NCBI GenBank assembly: GCA_002425685.1
Contig: DIMS01000030.1
Coordinates: 206-7,276 of the forward strand
Source of the DNA: Synergistaceae bacterium UBA5560
GTDB lineage: Bacteria > Synergistota > Synergistia > Synergistales > Aminiphilaceae
Length of the DNA stretch: 7,071 bases
Direction: 5' to 3'
Part shown: piece by piece, positions 1 to 6,904 of the stretch
Layout: the number at the start of each line of letters is the position of its first letter
How positions within the stretch are numbered: position 1 is the first letter of the stretch
Position numbers and translations under genes: made by a program
The notes under the pieces: generated by a model
Seen by the model: only the letters and a program-made list of their open reading frames with translations
Databases searched by the model: none
What the model was told of the DNA's origin: nothing

Positions 1-32
1 CACGTCGTATCCGGAATTCACTTCAGACATGA
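1..32 (+). CDS. C-terminal end of a DppB/OppB-type permease (partial)
   Basis: The frame starting at base 3 reads Arg-Arg-Ile-Arg-Asn-Ser-Leu-Gln-Thr and then stops at TGA (30-32). The TGA overlaps the ATG of the next gene (29-31) as ATGA, the usual sign of two translationally coupled genes. Peptide-transport permeases of the DppB/OppB type normally end in a short basic tail after an Asp-Pro-Arg motif and lie directly upstream of the DppC/OppC partner, so this is most likely the last ten codons of that gene. The identification rests on position, frame and the basic tail; too little sequence is present for a domain call. The rest of the gene and the operon promoter must lie to the left of the window. 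Confidence 0.6.
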   Translation, partial: RRIRNSLQT

Positions 33-955
33 CGGAGGGTGGAGCGCTTTCTCCCGAACTGTGGGAACCCATCCCCGCCTTGGAACAGCAGGGGGAGCAC
101 ATCAGCCGCCCCAGTCTCACCTATCTCCAGGACGCATGGCGCCGCTTTCGCCGCAATCCCACGGCGCTCATCGGCCTTGTGCTTTTGGCGCTCATCTTCG
201 CCTTCGCCATCTTCGGTCCGATCCTGTCGAGCCATTCCTACCGGGAGCAGAATCTGAACCGGGCCTACGAATCTCCGAGCGCCGAGCACTGGTTCGGCAC
301 GGACGCTCACGGCAGGGACCTCTTCGTCCGGGTCATGATGGGCGGGCGCATCTCCCTGCTGGTGGGGATCATCGCCACGGCGACGAGCTGTGTCATCGGC
401 GTTCTCTACGGTGGTTTCTCGGGGTACATGGGAGGACGCTGGGACAACATTCTCATGCGTCTCGTGGACATCGCCTCCACTATTCCCCTCGTGCTCTACT
501 CGATCCTCCTCATGGTGCTCCTCGGCACGGGGCTGCACAACATTTTCATCGCCCTGGGACTGGTGTACTGGGTGGGAATGGTGCGCATCGTCCGCGGCCA
601 GGTCCTTGCCCTGAAGGAGCAGGAGTTCGTCCTCGCCGCTCGTGTCCTCGGCGCGGGAACGTGGCGTCTCCTCACGCGGCACCTCATTCCCAACGCCATG
701 GGGCCGATTCTCGTGACGGCCACCATGATGATTCCCGGAGCGATCTTCACCGAGTCCTTCCTGAGCTTCATCGGCATCGGCATTTCCGCGCCCATGGCAT
801 CCTGGGGCTCGCTCTGCTCGGACGCGCTGGGGGGGTTGCGCTCCTATCCCTACCAGCTCTTTTTTCCTGCGGCATCCATCTGCATCACCATGCTGGGGTT
901 CAACTTCGTCGGCGACGGGCTCCGTGACGCCCTCGACCCGCGGCTGCGGAAGTAG
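29..955 (+). CDS. oppC: Peptide ABC transporter permease, OppC/DppC type
   Basis: A 308-residue inner-membrane permease, one of the two transmembrane subunits of a di/oligopeptide importer. About 45 N-terminal cytoplasmic residues contain a basic Trp-Arg-Arg-Phe-Arg-Arg-Asn-Pro stretch (37-44), typical of OppC. Six hydrophobic segments follow at roughly 47-67, 108-130, 144-166, 170-188, 223-250 and 276-296. The family motif GTDxxGRD is at 90-97, followed by RxxxGxRxSL (101-110). The cytoplasmic EAA-type coupling loop that docks on the ATPases is at about 199-222 (EFVLAARVLGAG then HLIPN). The protein ends in Asp-Pro-Arg-Leu-Arg-Lys, the usual terminus. Length is normal. The ATG at 29 overlaps the upstream stop and has only a weak ribosome-binding site, so coupled translation is likely. 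The symbol is by family; substrate class (dipeptide, oligopeptide or murein peptide) cannot be read from the permease. Confidence 0.95.
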   Translation: MTEGGALSPELWEPIPALEQQGEHISRPSLTYLQDAWRRFRRNPTALIGLVLLALIFAFAIFGPILSSHSYREQNLNRAYESPSAEHWFGTDAHGRDLFVRVMMGGRISLLVGIIATATSCVIGVLYGGFSGYMGGRWDNILMRLVDIASTIPLVLYSILLMVLLGTGLHNIFIALGLVYWVGMVRIVRGQVLALKEQEFVLAARVLGAGTWRLLTRHLIPNAMGPILVTATMMIPGAIFTESFLSFIGIGISAPMASWGSLCSDALGGLRSYPYQLFFPAASICITMLGFNFVGDGLRDALDPRLRK

Positions 956-963
956 GGGAGGAG
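954..963 (+). promoter_or_regulatory. Shine-Dalgarno site for the first ATPase gene
   Basis: The run AGGGGAGGAG begins inside the stop codon of the permease gene and ends seven bases before the ATG at 971. This strong site decides the start at 971 over an internal in-frame ATG at 1043, which has a poorer leader but lies closer to where most OppD proteins begin. Confidence 0.8.
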
Positions 964-970
964 ACGGGCG

Positions 971-2097
971 ATGATCGGAACGGAAAAAAAACAGACCGCC
1001 GGGTCGTATCCCCCTGAAGACCGCTCCGTTGCCGCCGGGAAAATGGAAACGGCGGAGCTGTTGCGGGTCGAAAATCTGTACACCTCCTTCTTCACCCACG
1101 TGGGAGAGGTGAAGGCTCTGCGGGGCATCGACTTCTCCCTGAAAGAGGGAGAGGCTTTCGGCATCGTGGGCGAATCGGGAAGCGGCAAGAGCGTCACCTC
1201 CCTGTCGATTCTGCGCCTTCTCCCCTATCCCGGGCGGGTCACGGCGGGGCGGGTGCTTTTTCGGGGCGAGGATCTGCTCGCCAAGAGCGAGCGGGAGATG
1301 CGCTCCCTCCGAGGAGACGACCTGACCATGATCTTTCAGGATCCCATGACCTCCCTGAATCCTGTGTTCACCGTGGGGGAGCAGATCGTGGAGGTGCTGC
1401 GTCTCCACCGGAAAATCTCGAAGAAAGAGGCCTGGGAGCGCGCCGTGGAGGGATTGCGCCTCGTGGGCATTCCCTCGCCGGAGAAACGGGTCCGGGACTA
1501 CCCTCATCAGTTCAGCGGCGGCATGCGCCAGCGGGCCATGATCGCCATGTCCCTGGCCTGCGAGCCCGCCCTGCTCATCGCCGACGAGCCTACCACGGCG
1601 CTGGACGTGACCATTCAGGCCCAGATGCTGGACCTCATGAACGATCTCCGGGCGAAGATCCGCACCGCCATCATCCTCATCACCCATGATCTCGGCGTGG
1701 TCTCCGAAGTGTGCTCGCGCATCCTCGTCATGTACGGTGGTCAGGTCATGGAAGAGGCCGCGTCGGAGGAGCTCTTCGCGACGCCGCTGCACCCCTACAC
1801 GGTGGGACTGCTGCGGGCGCTTCCCGGCTATTCCCGCCGGGGGAACGCGGAACATCGACTGGTGCCGATTCCAGGAACGCCGCCGGACCTGCTGCATCCT
1901 CCCCGGGGATGTCCCTTTGTGGAGCGCTGCCCTCTGGCACTGCGCGTCTGCCGGGAGCGCCCGCCCCATTTCTCCAGTCCCGGGCCGGGGCGCCGCGTCG
2001 CCTGCTGGCTCCACGACGCGGGAGCGCCCGCATCCGCCCGGGAGCGGCTCTTCGCCGCCCGGGAAGGTCGCTCGTCACCGGAAAAGGAGGCTGTCCG

Positions 2098-2101
<4 letters not shown>
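971..2101 (+). CDS. oppD: Peptide ABC transporter ATPase, OppD/DppD type
   Basis: A 376-residue cytoplasmic ATPase that powers peptide import together with the OppF-type partner. Visible motifs: Walker A GESGSGKS (67-74), Q-loop Gln123 in IFQDP, the TSLNP motif (127-131) typical of peptide-importer ATPases, ABC signature FSGGMRQR (181-188), Walker B LLIADEP (201-207) and switch His239. The C-terminal oligopeptide-transporter domain carries Cys314, Cys320, Cys327 and Cys345 in the CxxxxxC-x6-C...C arrangement; structural work on DppD-type ATPases has shown a [4Fe-4S] cluster at these positions. Some 25 polar residues precede the normal domain start, so Met25 (ATG at 1043) is an alternative start; the strong Shine-Dalgarno site favours 971. 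The gene follows the permease by 15 nt and overlaps the next gene by 4 nt. Function is secure; the peptide substrate is not. Confidence 0.95.
2082..2090 (+). promoter_or_regulatory. Shine-Dalgarno site for the second ATPase gene
   Basis: AAAAGGAGG lies inside the end of the preceding coding region, seven bases before the ATG at 2098. It fixes the start of the OppF-type gene within the ATGA overlap. The same frame is open upstream for several hundred bases, but that stretch is a shadow of the OppD-type gene. Confidence 0.85.
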
Positions 2102-3123
<1,022 letters not shown>

Positions 3124-3291
3124 ACATTCCTGGAAACGGTCGTGTCGTGGGGAGAGATATGCGGGAGAGGAAGCCCGCAGAAGGTTCGGCAGCGAAGGGG
3201 GGGACGCTCGTCTCGCGAAATTCCAGACCCGAAGGTTTGCGAAAGGGAGTTGCAGCGGCATCAGAAGACCTTTGCAGGGAGGGAACATGAG
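3124..3291 (+). other. Untranslated leader between oppF-type gene and binding-protein gene
   Basis: This 168-nt gap is the longest inside the operon. The + strand is purine-rich, with several GGGA/GGAG runs. A short perfect stem is visible: TGCGGG at 3160-3165 pairs with CCCGCA at 3174-3179 around an 8-nt loop. A weaker AGCG/CGCT pair lies at 3191-3194 and 3205-3208 around a G7 run. No poly-T follows either stem, so they do not look like intrinsic terminators. I found no convincing -35/-10 pair. Binding proteins are usually needed in excess over their transporter, so an mRNA-processing site or a promoter too degenerate to see would fit here; that is inference. Confidence 0.5.
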
Positions 3292-3295
3292 ATGA
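3276..3295 (+). promoter_or_regulatory. Ribosome-binding site and overlapping two-codon ORF at the binding-protein start
   Basis: AGGGAGGG (3276-3283) lies eight bases before the ATG at 3292, which opens a perfect signal peptide, so 3292 is taken as the start. An ATG at 3287 is out of frame and gives only Met-Arg before TGA (3293-3295); that stop overlaps the real start as ATGA. The same frame as the binding protein is open upstream to 3142, but that extension would bury the signal peptide and is rejected. Confidence 0.75.
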
Positions 3296-4887
3296 AAAGA
3301 TCCGTAGTTCTGTTGCTCCTCGTCGCCCTGATCGGCCTGTGCGTGGCGGCGCTTCCCGCGGCTGCGGCGGAGCAGGTGATGCGTTACAATCTGGCTCGTG
3401 AGCCCAAGACGCTCGACCCTGTTCTGAACGGCGACCTCATCGGCGGCTTCGTCATCGACCACTGCTTCGAGGGACTTCTCCGGGACCGGAACGGCGAACT
3501 CGTGCCGGGTATGGCCGAATCCTGGAGCGTCTCCGAGGACGGCAAGACCTACACCTTCAAGCTCCGTGACGCCAAGTGGTCCGACGGCAAGCCCGTCCGA
3601 GCCCAGGATTTCGAATATTCCTGGCGGCGTTCCCTCGATCCCAAGGTCGGCTCCGGCTACGCCTTCATCTTCTACTACATCAAGGGCGGCGAGGCCTTCT
3701 ACAAGGGAGAGGGCAAGGCGGAGGACATCGCCATCTCCTGCCCGGACGACAAGACGCTCGTGGTGACCCTGGAGAACCCCACCGCCTACTTCCTCGACCT
3801 CGTGGCCTTCATGGTCTTCATGCCCGTTCGGGAGGACATTGTGGAGAAGGCCCCCGACAACTGGGCCCGCAAAGTGGAGACCTACATCTGCAACGGTCCC
3901 TACAAGATGACCACCTTCCAGCCCGACCTGGTGGTGCTCGAAAAGAACCCCGAGTACTGGGACGCGGCGAACGTGAAGCTGCCCCGGATCGATGCGGTGG
4001 TCATCCCAGAGCACTCTACGGAGCTCACGGCCTTCGAGAACGGCGAGCTGGACATCATGGAGAACATTCCCCTTCAGGAGTTGCCCCGGGTCTCCAAGAT
4101 GGAGGGATACGTGGCCTATCCGCGTATCGTCTCCTTCTTCTACACGGTGAATACCACCCGGAAGCCCTTCGACGACGTGCGGGTCCGCAAGGCCCTCGCC
4201 CTGGCCATCGACCGCAAGGCCATCGTGGAGAAGGTGCGCCAGAGTTCCGAAATTCCCGCCTGCGGTCTCGTCCCCGAGGGGCTGAAGGACAGCACGGGCA
4301 AGGATTTCAGCCAGACCTCGGGATGTTTCGGCCTGGACCCCGAGGGGAAGGCCAAGCCCGAAGAAGCGAAGAAGCTCCTCGCCGAGGCGGGCTATCCCGA
4401 CGGCAAGGGATTCCCCAAGTTCACCCTTTTCTACAACACCAGCGAAGAGCACAAAGGCCTTGCCGAGGCCGTGCAGGAAATGTGGCGGAAGAATCTGGGC
4501 ATCGACGTGGAGCTGGGGAACCAGGAGTGGCAGGTCTATGCCAGCACACGCCGGGAGGGCAACTACGACGTCGGTCGCGGCAACTGGTGGGGTGACTATC
4601 CCGATCCCATGACCTTCCTCGAAATGTTCACCACCGGTGCAGGGACCAACTGGCCCCGCTGGAGCAACCCCGAATACGACGCGCTGATCAAGAAGATCCG
4701 CGAGGTCACCGGAGCGGAGCGCGACGAAGCCATGTACAAGGCTCATGCGCTCTTCATGGAGGACATGCCCATCCTGCCCCTGTTCTACCCCGTGGACGAC
4801 AGCGTGATTCGTCCCTACGTGAAGGGACTGGAGCGGACCAAGATGGGTTCCTGGTACATGGGGAACGTCGTTCTCGAAGACCACTGA
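3292..4887 (+). CDS. oppA: Periplasmic peptide-binding protein, SBP family 5 (OppA/DppA/DppE/MppA type)
   Basis: A 531-residue extracytoplasmic receptor that captures peptides for the importer. Residues 1-26 form a signal peptide: Lys-Arg, a hydrophobic core (VVLLLLVALIGL), then an Ala-rich signal peptidase I site before Glu27. Cys17 sits in Ile-Gly-Leu-Cys, a poor lipobox because the residue before Cys is Leu, so a soluble periplasmic protein in a diderm is more likely than a lipoprotein. Family-5 signatures: AESWSVSEDGKTYTFKLR at 75-92 with KWSDGKP (95-101), PFDDVRVRKALALAID (292-307), and R429-G-N-W432-W-G-D435-Y. That last motif lines up with Arg413, Trp416 and Asp419 of Escherichia coli OppA, where Asp419 holds the peptide amino group. 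Length is typical. The permease and ATPase genes lie upstream and two peptide-processing enzymes downstream. The exact ligand (dipeptide, oligopeptide or murein tripeptide) is not shown by sequence. Confidence 0.93.
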   Translation: MKRSVVLLLLVALIGLCVAALPAAAAEQVMRYNLAREPKTLDPVLNGDLIGGFVIDHCFEGLLRDRNGELVPGMAESWSVSEDGKTYTFKLRDAKWSDGKPVRAQDFEYSWRRSLDPKVGSGYAFIFYYIKGGEAFYKGEGKAEDIAISCPDDKTLVVTLENPTAYFLDLVAFMVFMPVREDIVEKAPDNWARKVETYICNGPYKMTTFQPDLVVLEKNPEYWDAANVKLPRIDAVVIPEHSTELTAFENGELDIMENIPLQELPRVSKMEGYVAYPRIVSFFYTVNTTRKPFDDVRVRKALALAIDRKAIVEKVRQSSEIPACGLVPEGLKDSTGKDFSQTSGCFGLDPEGKAKPEEAKKLLAEAGYPDGKGFPKFTLFYNTSEEHKGLAEAVQEMWRKNLGIDVELGNQEWQVYASTRREGNYDVGRGNWWGDYPDPMTFLEMFTTGAGTNWPRWSNPEYDALIKKIREVTGAERDEAMYKAHALFMEDMPILPLFYPVDDSVIRPYVKGLERTKMGSWYMGNVVLEDH

Positions 4888-4911
4888 TTTTTTGGTCGAA
4901 CGTCGTTGTTG

Positions 4912-4944
4912 CGGAGCGTCCGGCGGACATCGCCGGGCGCTCCG
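4912..4944 (+). other. Strong stem-loop downstream of the binding-protein gene
   Basis: Bases 4912-4925 pair with 4931-4944 in a 14-bp stem containing one G-T wobble (T4919 with G4937), closed by the 5-nt loop GACAT. The next bases are GCTTTGCC, a poor T tract, so this is at best a leaky terminator. Stem-loops after binding-protein genes often protect the upstream mRNA or dampen transcription into downstream genes. Either role would let the two enzyme genes be expressed at lower level than the receptor. The pairing is seen directly; the role is inferred. Confidence 0.7.
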
Positions 4945-4996
4945 GCTTTGCCGCCCCGGCGGAAAGGCAATGCTCGCCCCTCTGTCAGAGGGCGAG
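4945..4996 (+). other. Two further stem-loops ahead of the serine hydrolase gene
   Basis: Bases 4945-4954 pair with 4959-4968 with a single G-A mismatch and a 4-nt loop. Immediately after, CTCGCCC at 4973-4979 pairs with GGGCGAG at 4990-4996, and inner bases can extend the stem around a small loop. The second hairpin ends directly against the Shine-Dalgarno run (4995-5003), so its folding or melting could change access to the ribosome-binding site. With the 4912-4944 stem, the 127-nt spacer is almost entirely foldable RNA. Confidence 0.5.
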
Positions 4997-5003
4997 GGAG
5001 GAG
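4995..5003 (+). promoter_or_regulatory. Shine-Dalgarno site for the serine hydrolase gene
   Basis: AGGGAGGAG ends 11 bases before the ATG at 5015 and 17 bases before an in-frame ATG at 5021. The spacing favours 5015. The reading frame is open back to an ATG at 4892, but that would run through the stem-loops and adds an implausible Arg/Cys-rich segment that is not a signal peptide. Confidence 0.7.
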
Positions 5004-5014
5004 ACGGAACGAAC

Positions 5015-5911
5015 ATGGCCATGGACTGGAAATCGATTGAAGAGCGCTGTACCGCCTGCGGCGGCACCGTCGCGATACTGTTGCGGCATTACGGAACGGG
5101 AAGGACGCTTTTCTGCCGGAACGTCGACAGAGAGATGCCCGCGGCGAGCACCATCAAGGTCCTCCTCCTCGCTGCCCTTCTCGAAGAGGGCATTTCCTGG
5201 GAGGAGACGCTTGCACCTCGGGAGGAGGAGAAGGTTCCCTACAGCCTCGTGTCGCTTCTGGACAACCCCGTCTGGTCCGTGGGAGACCTGGCGCGGCTCA
5301 TGATTTTCGACAGTGACAACACCGCCACGAATCTCCTCCTGGACCGCCTGGGAATGGACCGGGTGAACCGGGTCGGTCGGGCGCTTGGGCTTACGGGAAC
5401 ACAGTTCCGGCGGAAAATGATGGATTTCGATGCGGCCCGTCAGGGCCGTGAGAACGTCACCACCCTGGCGGATCAGGCACTGCTCTACGAGACGCTTTTC
5501 GCCGTTTCCCGGGGACTTGCCCTGCCGGACGCGATTTCCCCCGCCGATCCGAACGGCTCTTCGGAACGTGCCGGCATGCTCTGGGGTGGAAGAAAGGGGG
5601 CCCGGAAGGCGCTGGAGATCCTGCTCCGCGTCCGGTCGGATTCCATGCTCCTTCGTTATTTCACCGAGGAGGAATGTCTTCTCGCGCACAAACCCGGCGG
5701 GCTGCCCTATGTGCGGCACGATGCGGGAATCTTCTTCCCCGGCGCGACGGTCGCGTCCGCCTGCGGCGACGTGCCGGGCGGGAACGCTCCCGAGGATGCC
5801 TATTTCTTCGGCGTGTTCACCACGGGCATGCCCGAACCGGAGGCGAAGGAACTCATCGGGCGCCTGTCCCGCTACGTTTACGAAACGAGAAAGGAGTGGC
5901 TCCATGCGTGA
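5015..5911 (+). CDS. Cytoplasmic serine hydrolase of the class A beta-lactamase/DD-peptidase fold
   Basis: A 298-residue protein with the penicillin-interacting serine hydrolase motifs in order: SxxK as Ser45-Thr-Ile-Lys48 (inside PAASTIKVLLLAALLEEG), SDN at 100-102, and Lys226-Pro-Gly in the KTG position followed by GLPYVRHDAGIF. This matches the class A-like Beta-lactamase2 family. The class A ExxxN omega-loop motif is not evident: the corresponding stretch reads GRENVTT (144-150), with Glu146 directly next to Asn147. No signal peptide or membrane anchor is visible from any start, which is unusual because relatives act outside the membrane. Cys12 and Cys15 form an N-terminal CxxC. The gene lies after the peptide receptor and overlaps the NlpC/P60 gene by 8 nt, suggesting hydrolysis of imported, possibly D-Ala-containing murein peptides (inference). 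A beta-lactam resistance role is unlikely. Substrate and reaction are unknown. Confidence 0.8.
   Translation: MAMDWKSIEERCTACGGTVAILLRHYGTGRTLFCRNVDREMPAASTIKVLLLAALLEEGISWEETLAPREEEKVPYSLVSLLDNPVWSVGDLARLMIFDSDNTATNLLLDRLGMDRVNRVGRALGLTGTQFRRKMMDFDAARQGRENVTTLADQALLYETLFAVSRGLALPDAISPADPNGSSERAGMLWGGRKGARKALEILLRVRSDSMLLRYFTEEECLLAHKPGGLPYVRHDAGIFFPGATVASACGDVPGGNAPEDAYFFGVFTTGMPEPEAKELIGRLSRYVYETRKEWLHA
5891..5896 (+). promoter_or_regulatory. Shine-Dalgarno site for the NlpC/P60 gene
   Basis: AAGGAG lies within the last codons of the serine hydrolase gene, seven bases before the ATG at 5904. It decides this start; the frame is open as far back as an ATG at 5430, but that part is an Arg/Ser-rich shadow of the hydrolase gene. 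Confidence 0.8.
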
Positions 5912-6710
5912 CGCGGTGGTCACCGTTCCCATCTGTCCCCTCTTTCTGGAACCCCGGGAGGGAAGCGAACTTGCCGACGAAGTGCTCTACGGCATGGTCG
6001 TCACCGTGCTCGGAGAGGAAAAGGGGTGGCTCCGGTTCCGGACCCGCTACCGCTACGAAGGATTCGCCCGCCCGGGTGCTCTCGGCGAGGGTGACGTCCT
6101 CCCGTGGGAGACCGGGGCCCGTTCGGTGGTGATCCGTCCCTTTGCGGACGTGCTCTCCGAGCCCTCCTACCGCAGTTCGGTGCTTGTGACCCTTCCCCGG
6201 GGGGCGTCGCTCGTCGGCGGAGTCGCCGCCGGAGAGGACGCCGCGTGGTGCTCCGTCACCCTGGCGGACGGAAGGGAAGGATTCGTCCGGGCCTGCGCGC
6301 TGCGCCCGGCTCGAAACTGGAACGAGGAGGGCGAGGAGTGCACCCGGAGGCATCTCGCGGAGGATGCCCTCGCCTATCTGGGGACCCAGTATCGCTGGGG
6401 AGGCAAGACGCCCCAGGGGATCGACTGCTCCGGACTCTGCTCCATGACGTATCTTCTGAACGGCCTTGTCATCTATCGCGACGCCTCCATCAAGGAGGGG
6501 TTCCCCGTGCGCTCCATCGCCGCCGAGGCCGCTCGGAAGGGAGATCTCCTCTTCTGGCCCGGACATATCGGTCTCTACCTCGGAGACGGACGGTACGTGC
6601 ATTCCACGGGCAAGTCCGGAGGCGTCCTGGAAAATTCCCTCCGTCCGGAGGATCCGGACTACCGGGACGATCTGGCGCACTCCATCACCGCCTGGGGGAG
6701 CGTTTTTTAA
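5904..6710 (+). CDS. SH3b-SH3b-NlpC/P60 cysteine peptidase, YkfC-like gamma-D-glutamyl-diamino acid endopeptidase
   Basis: A 268-residue protein. Two bacterial SH3-like domains occupy about 3-66 (EVLYGMVVTVLGEEKGWLRF at 26-45 is typical) and 73-137. The NlpC/P60 domain runs from about 148 to the end. Catalytic residues are clear: Cys175 in GIDCSGL, His221 in GHIGLYLG and His233 in YVHSTGK. Tyr163 and Trp165, ten residues before the catalytic Cys, match the substrate-lining pair recalled for Bacillus cereus YkfC (Tyr226/Trp228 with Cys238). YkfC-type enzymes cut the gamma-D-Glu to diamino acid bond of peptides with a free N-terminal L-Ala, releasing L-Ala-D-Glu. No signal peptide is present, which suits intracellular recycling rather than wall remodelling. 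The start overlaps the serine hydrolase gene by 8 nt, so the two are probably made together. Specificity is by analogy and untested; a general dipeptidyl-peptidase VI role is the main alternative. Confidence 0.88.
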   Translation: MRDAVVTVPICPLFLEPREGSELADEVLYGMVVTVLGEEKGWLRFRTRYRYEGFARPGALGEGDVLPWETGARSVVIRPFADVLSEPSYRSSVLVTLPRGASLVGGVAAGEDAAWCSVTLADGREGFVRACALRPARNWNEEGEECTRRHLAEDALAYLGTQYRWGGKTPQGIDCSGLCSMTYLLNGLVIYRDASIKEGFPVRSIAAEAARKGDLLFWPGHIGLYLGDGRYVHSTGKSGGVLENSLRPEDPDYRDDLAHSITAWGSVF

Positions 6711-6840
6711 CCGTTTTCGGGGAAACGTGTCCGAACCTCTCCCGGGGCGTTCCGGAATTTCTGCGGTGCGAAGGAATGCTTCCGGGCTTCGTCGGGAACG
6801 TGAAGGCGTGTCCGTGCCCGGAACCTGAAGAGATCTGTTC
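6711..6840 (+). other. Noncoding 3' tail of the operon
   Basis: These 130 bases between the last stop codon and the terminator hold no credible gene. A small hairpin follows the stop codon at once (CGTTTT 6712-6717 with GAAACG 6722-6727). TTCCGGGC at 6780-6787 is perfectly complementary to GCCCGGAA at 6816-6823, 28 nt apart, and a palindrome TTCCGGAA lies at 6750-6757. A 46-codon frame from ATG 6777 runs through the terminator and is not accepted as a gene. The stretch is probably a folded 3' untranslated region. Confidence 0.5.
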
Positions 6841-6869
6841 AAGGCGTCCTTCGGGACGCTTTTTCTTTT
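6841..6869 (+). terminator. Rho-independent terminator of the peptide-uptake operon
   Basis: GCGTCC (6844-6849) and GGACGC (6854-6859) form a perfect 6-bp stem closed by the very stable TTCG tetraloop (6850-6853). AAG in front can pair with the first T residues to lengthen it. A T-rich tract, TTTTTCTTTT (6860-6869), follows. On the minus strand no T tract follows the stem, so it works in the + direction only. It marks the end of transcription after the NlpC/P60 gene. Confidence 0.94.
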
Positions 6870-6881
6870 GTGCGAAAGCAC
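6870..6881 (+). repeat. Short GNRA-type hairpin just after the terminator
   Basis: GTGC (6870-6873) and GCAC (6878-6881) pair around a GAAA tetraloop, directly after the terminator T tract. The 4-bp stem is short; it may merely stabilise the end of read-through transcripts or have no role. Confidence 0.35.
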
Positions 6882-6904
6882 GGGTGTTCCGGGGATTCCT
6901 TTTG

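Noticed and set aside
23..2014. A 663-codon open frame on the minus strand opposite the permease and ATPase genes
   Set aside because: The product is a His/Gly/Arg/Glu-rich string with no domain, and the + strand genes have full motif sets. Long antisense frames are common in GC-rich coding DNA.
3142..3291. Upstream in-frame extension of the binding protein to ATG 3142
   Set aside because: It would place 50 polar residues ahead of a textbook signal peptide; the Shine-Dalgarno run at 3276-3283 points to ATG 3292.
4892..5014. Upstream extension of the serine hydrolase to ATG 4892
   Set aside because: The added residues are Arg/Cys/Gly-rich, are encoded by the three stem-loops, and do not form a signal peptide; the Shine-Dalgarno site fits ATG 5015.
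5015..5911. Reading the serine hydrolase as a beta-lactamase resistance gene
   Set aside because: There is no export signal, the class A ExxxN motif is not evident, and the genomic context is peptide uptake rather than resistance.
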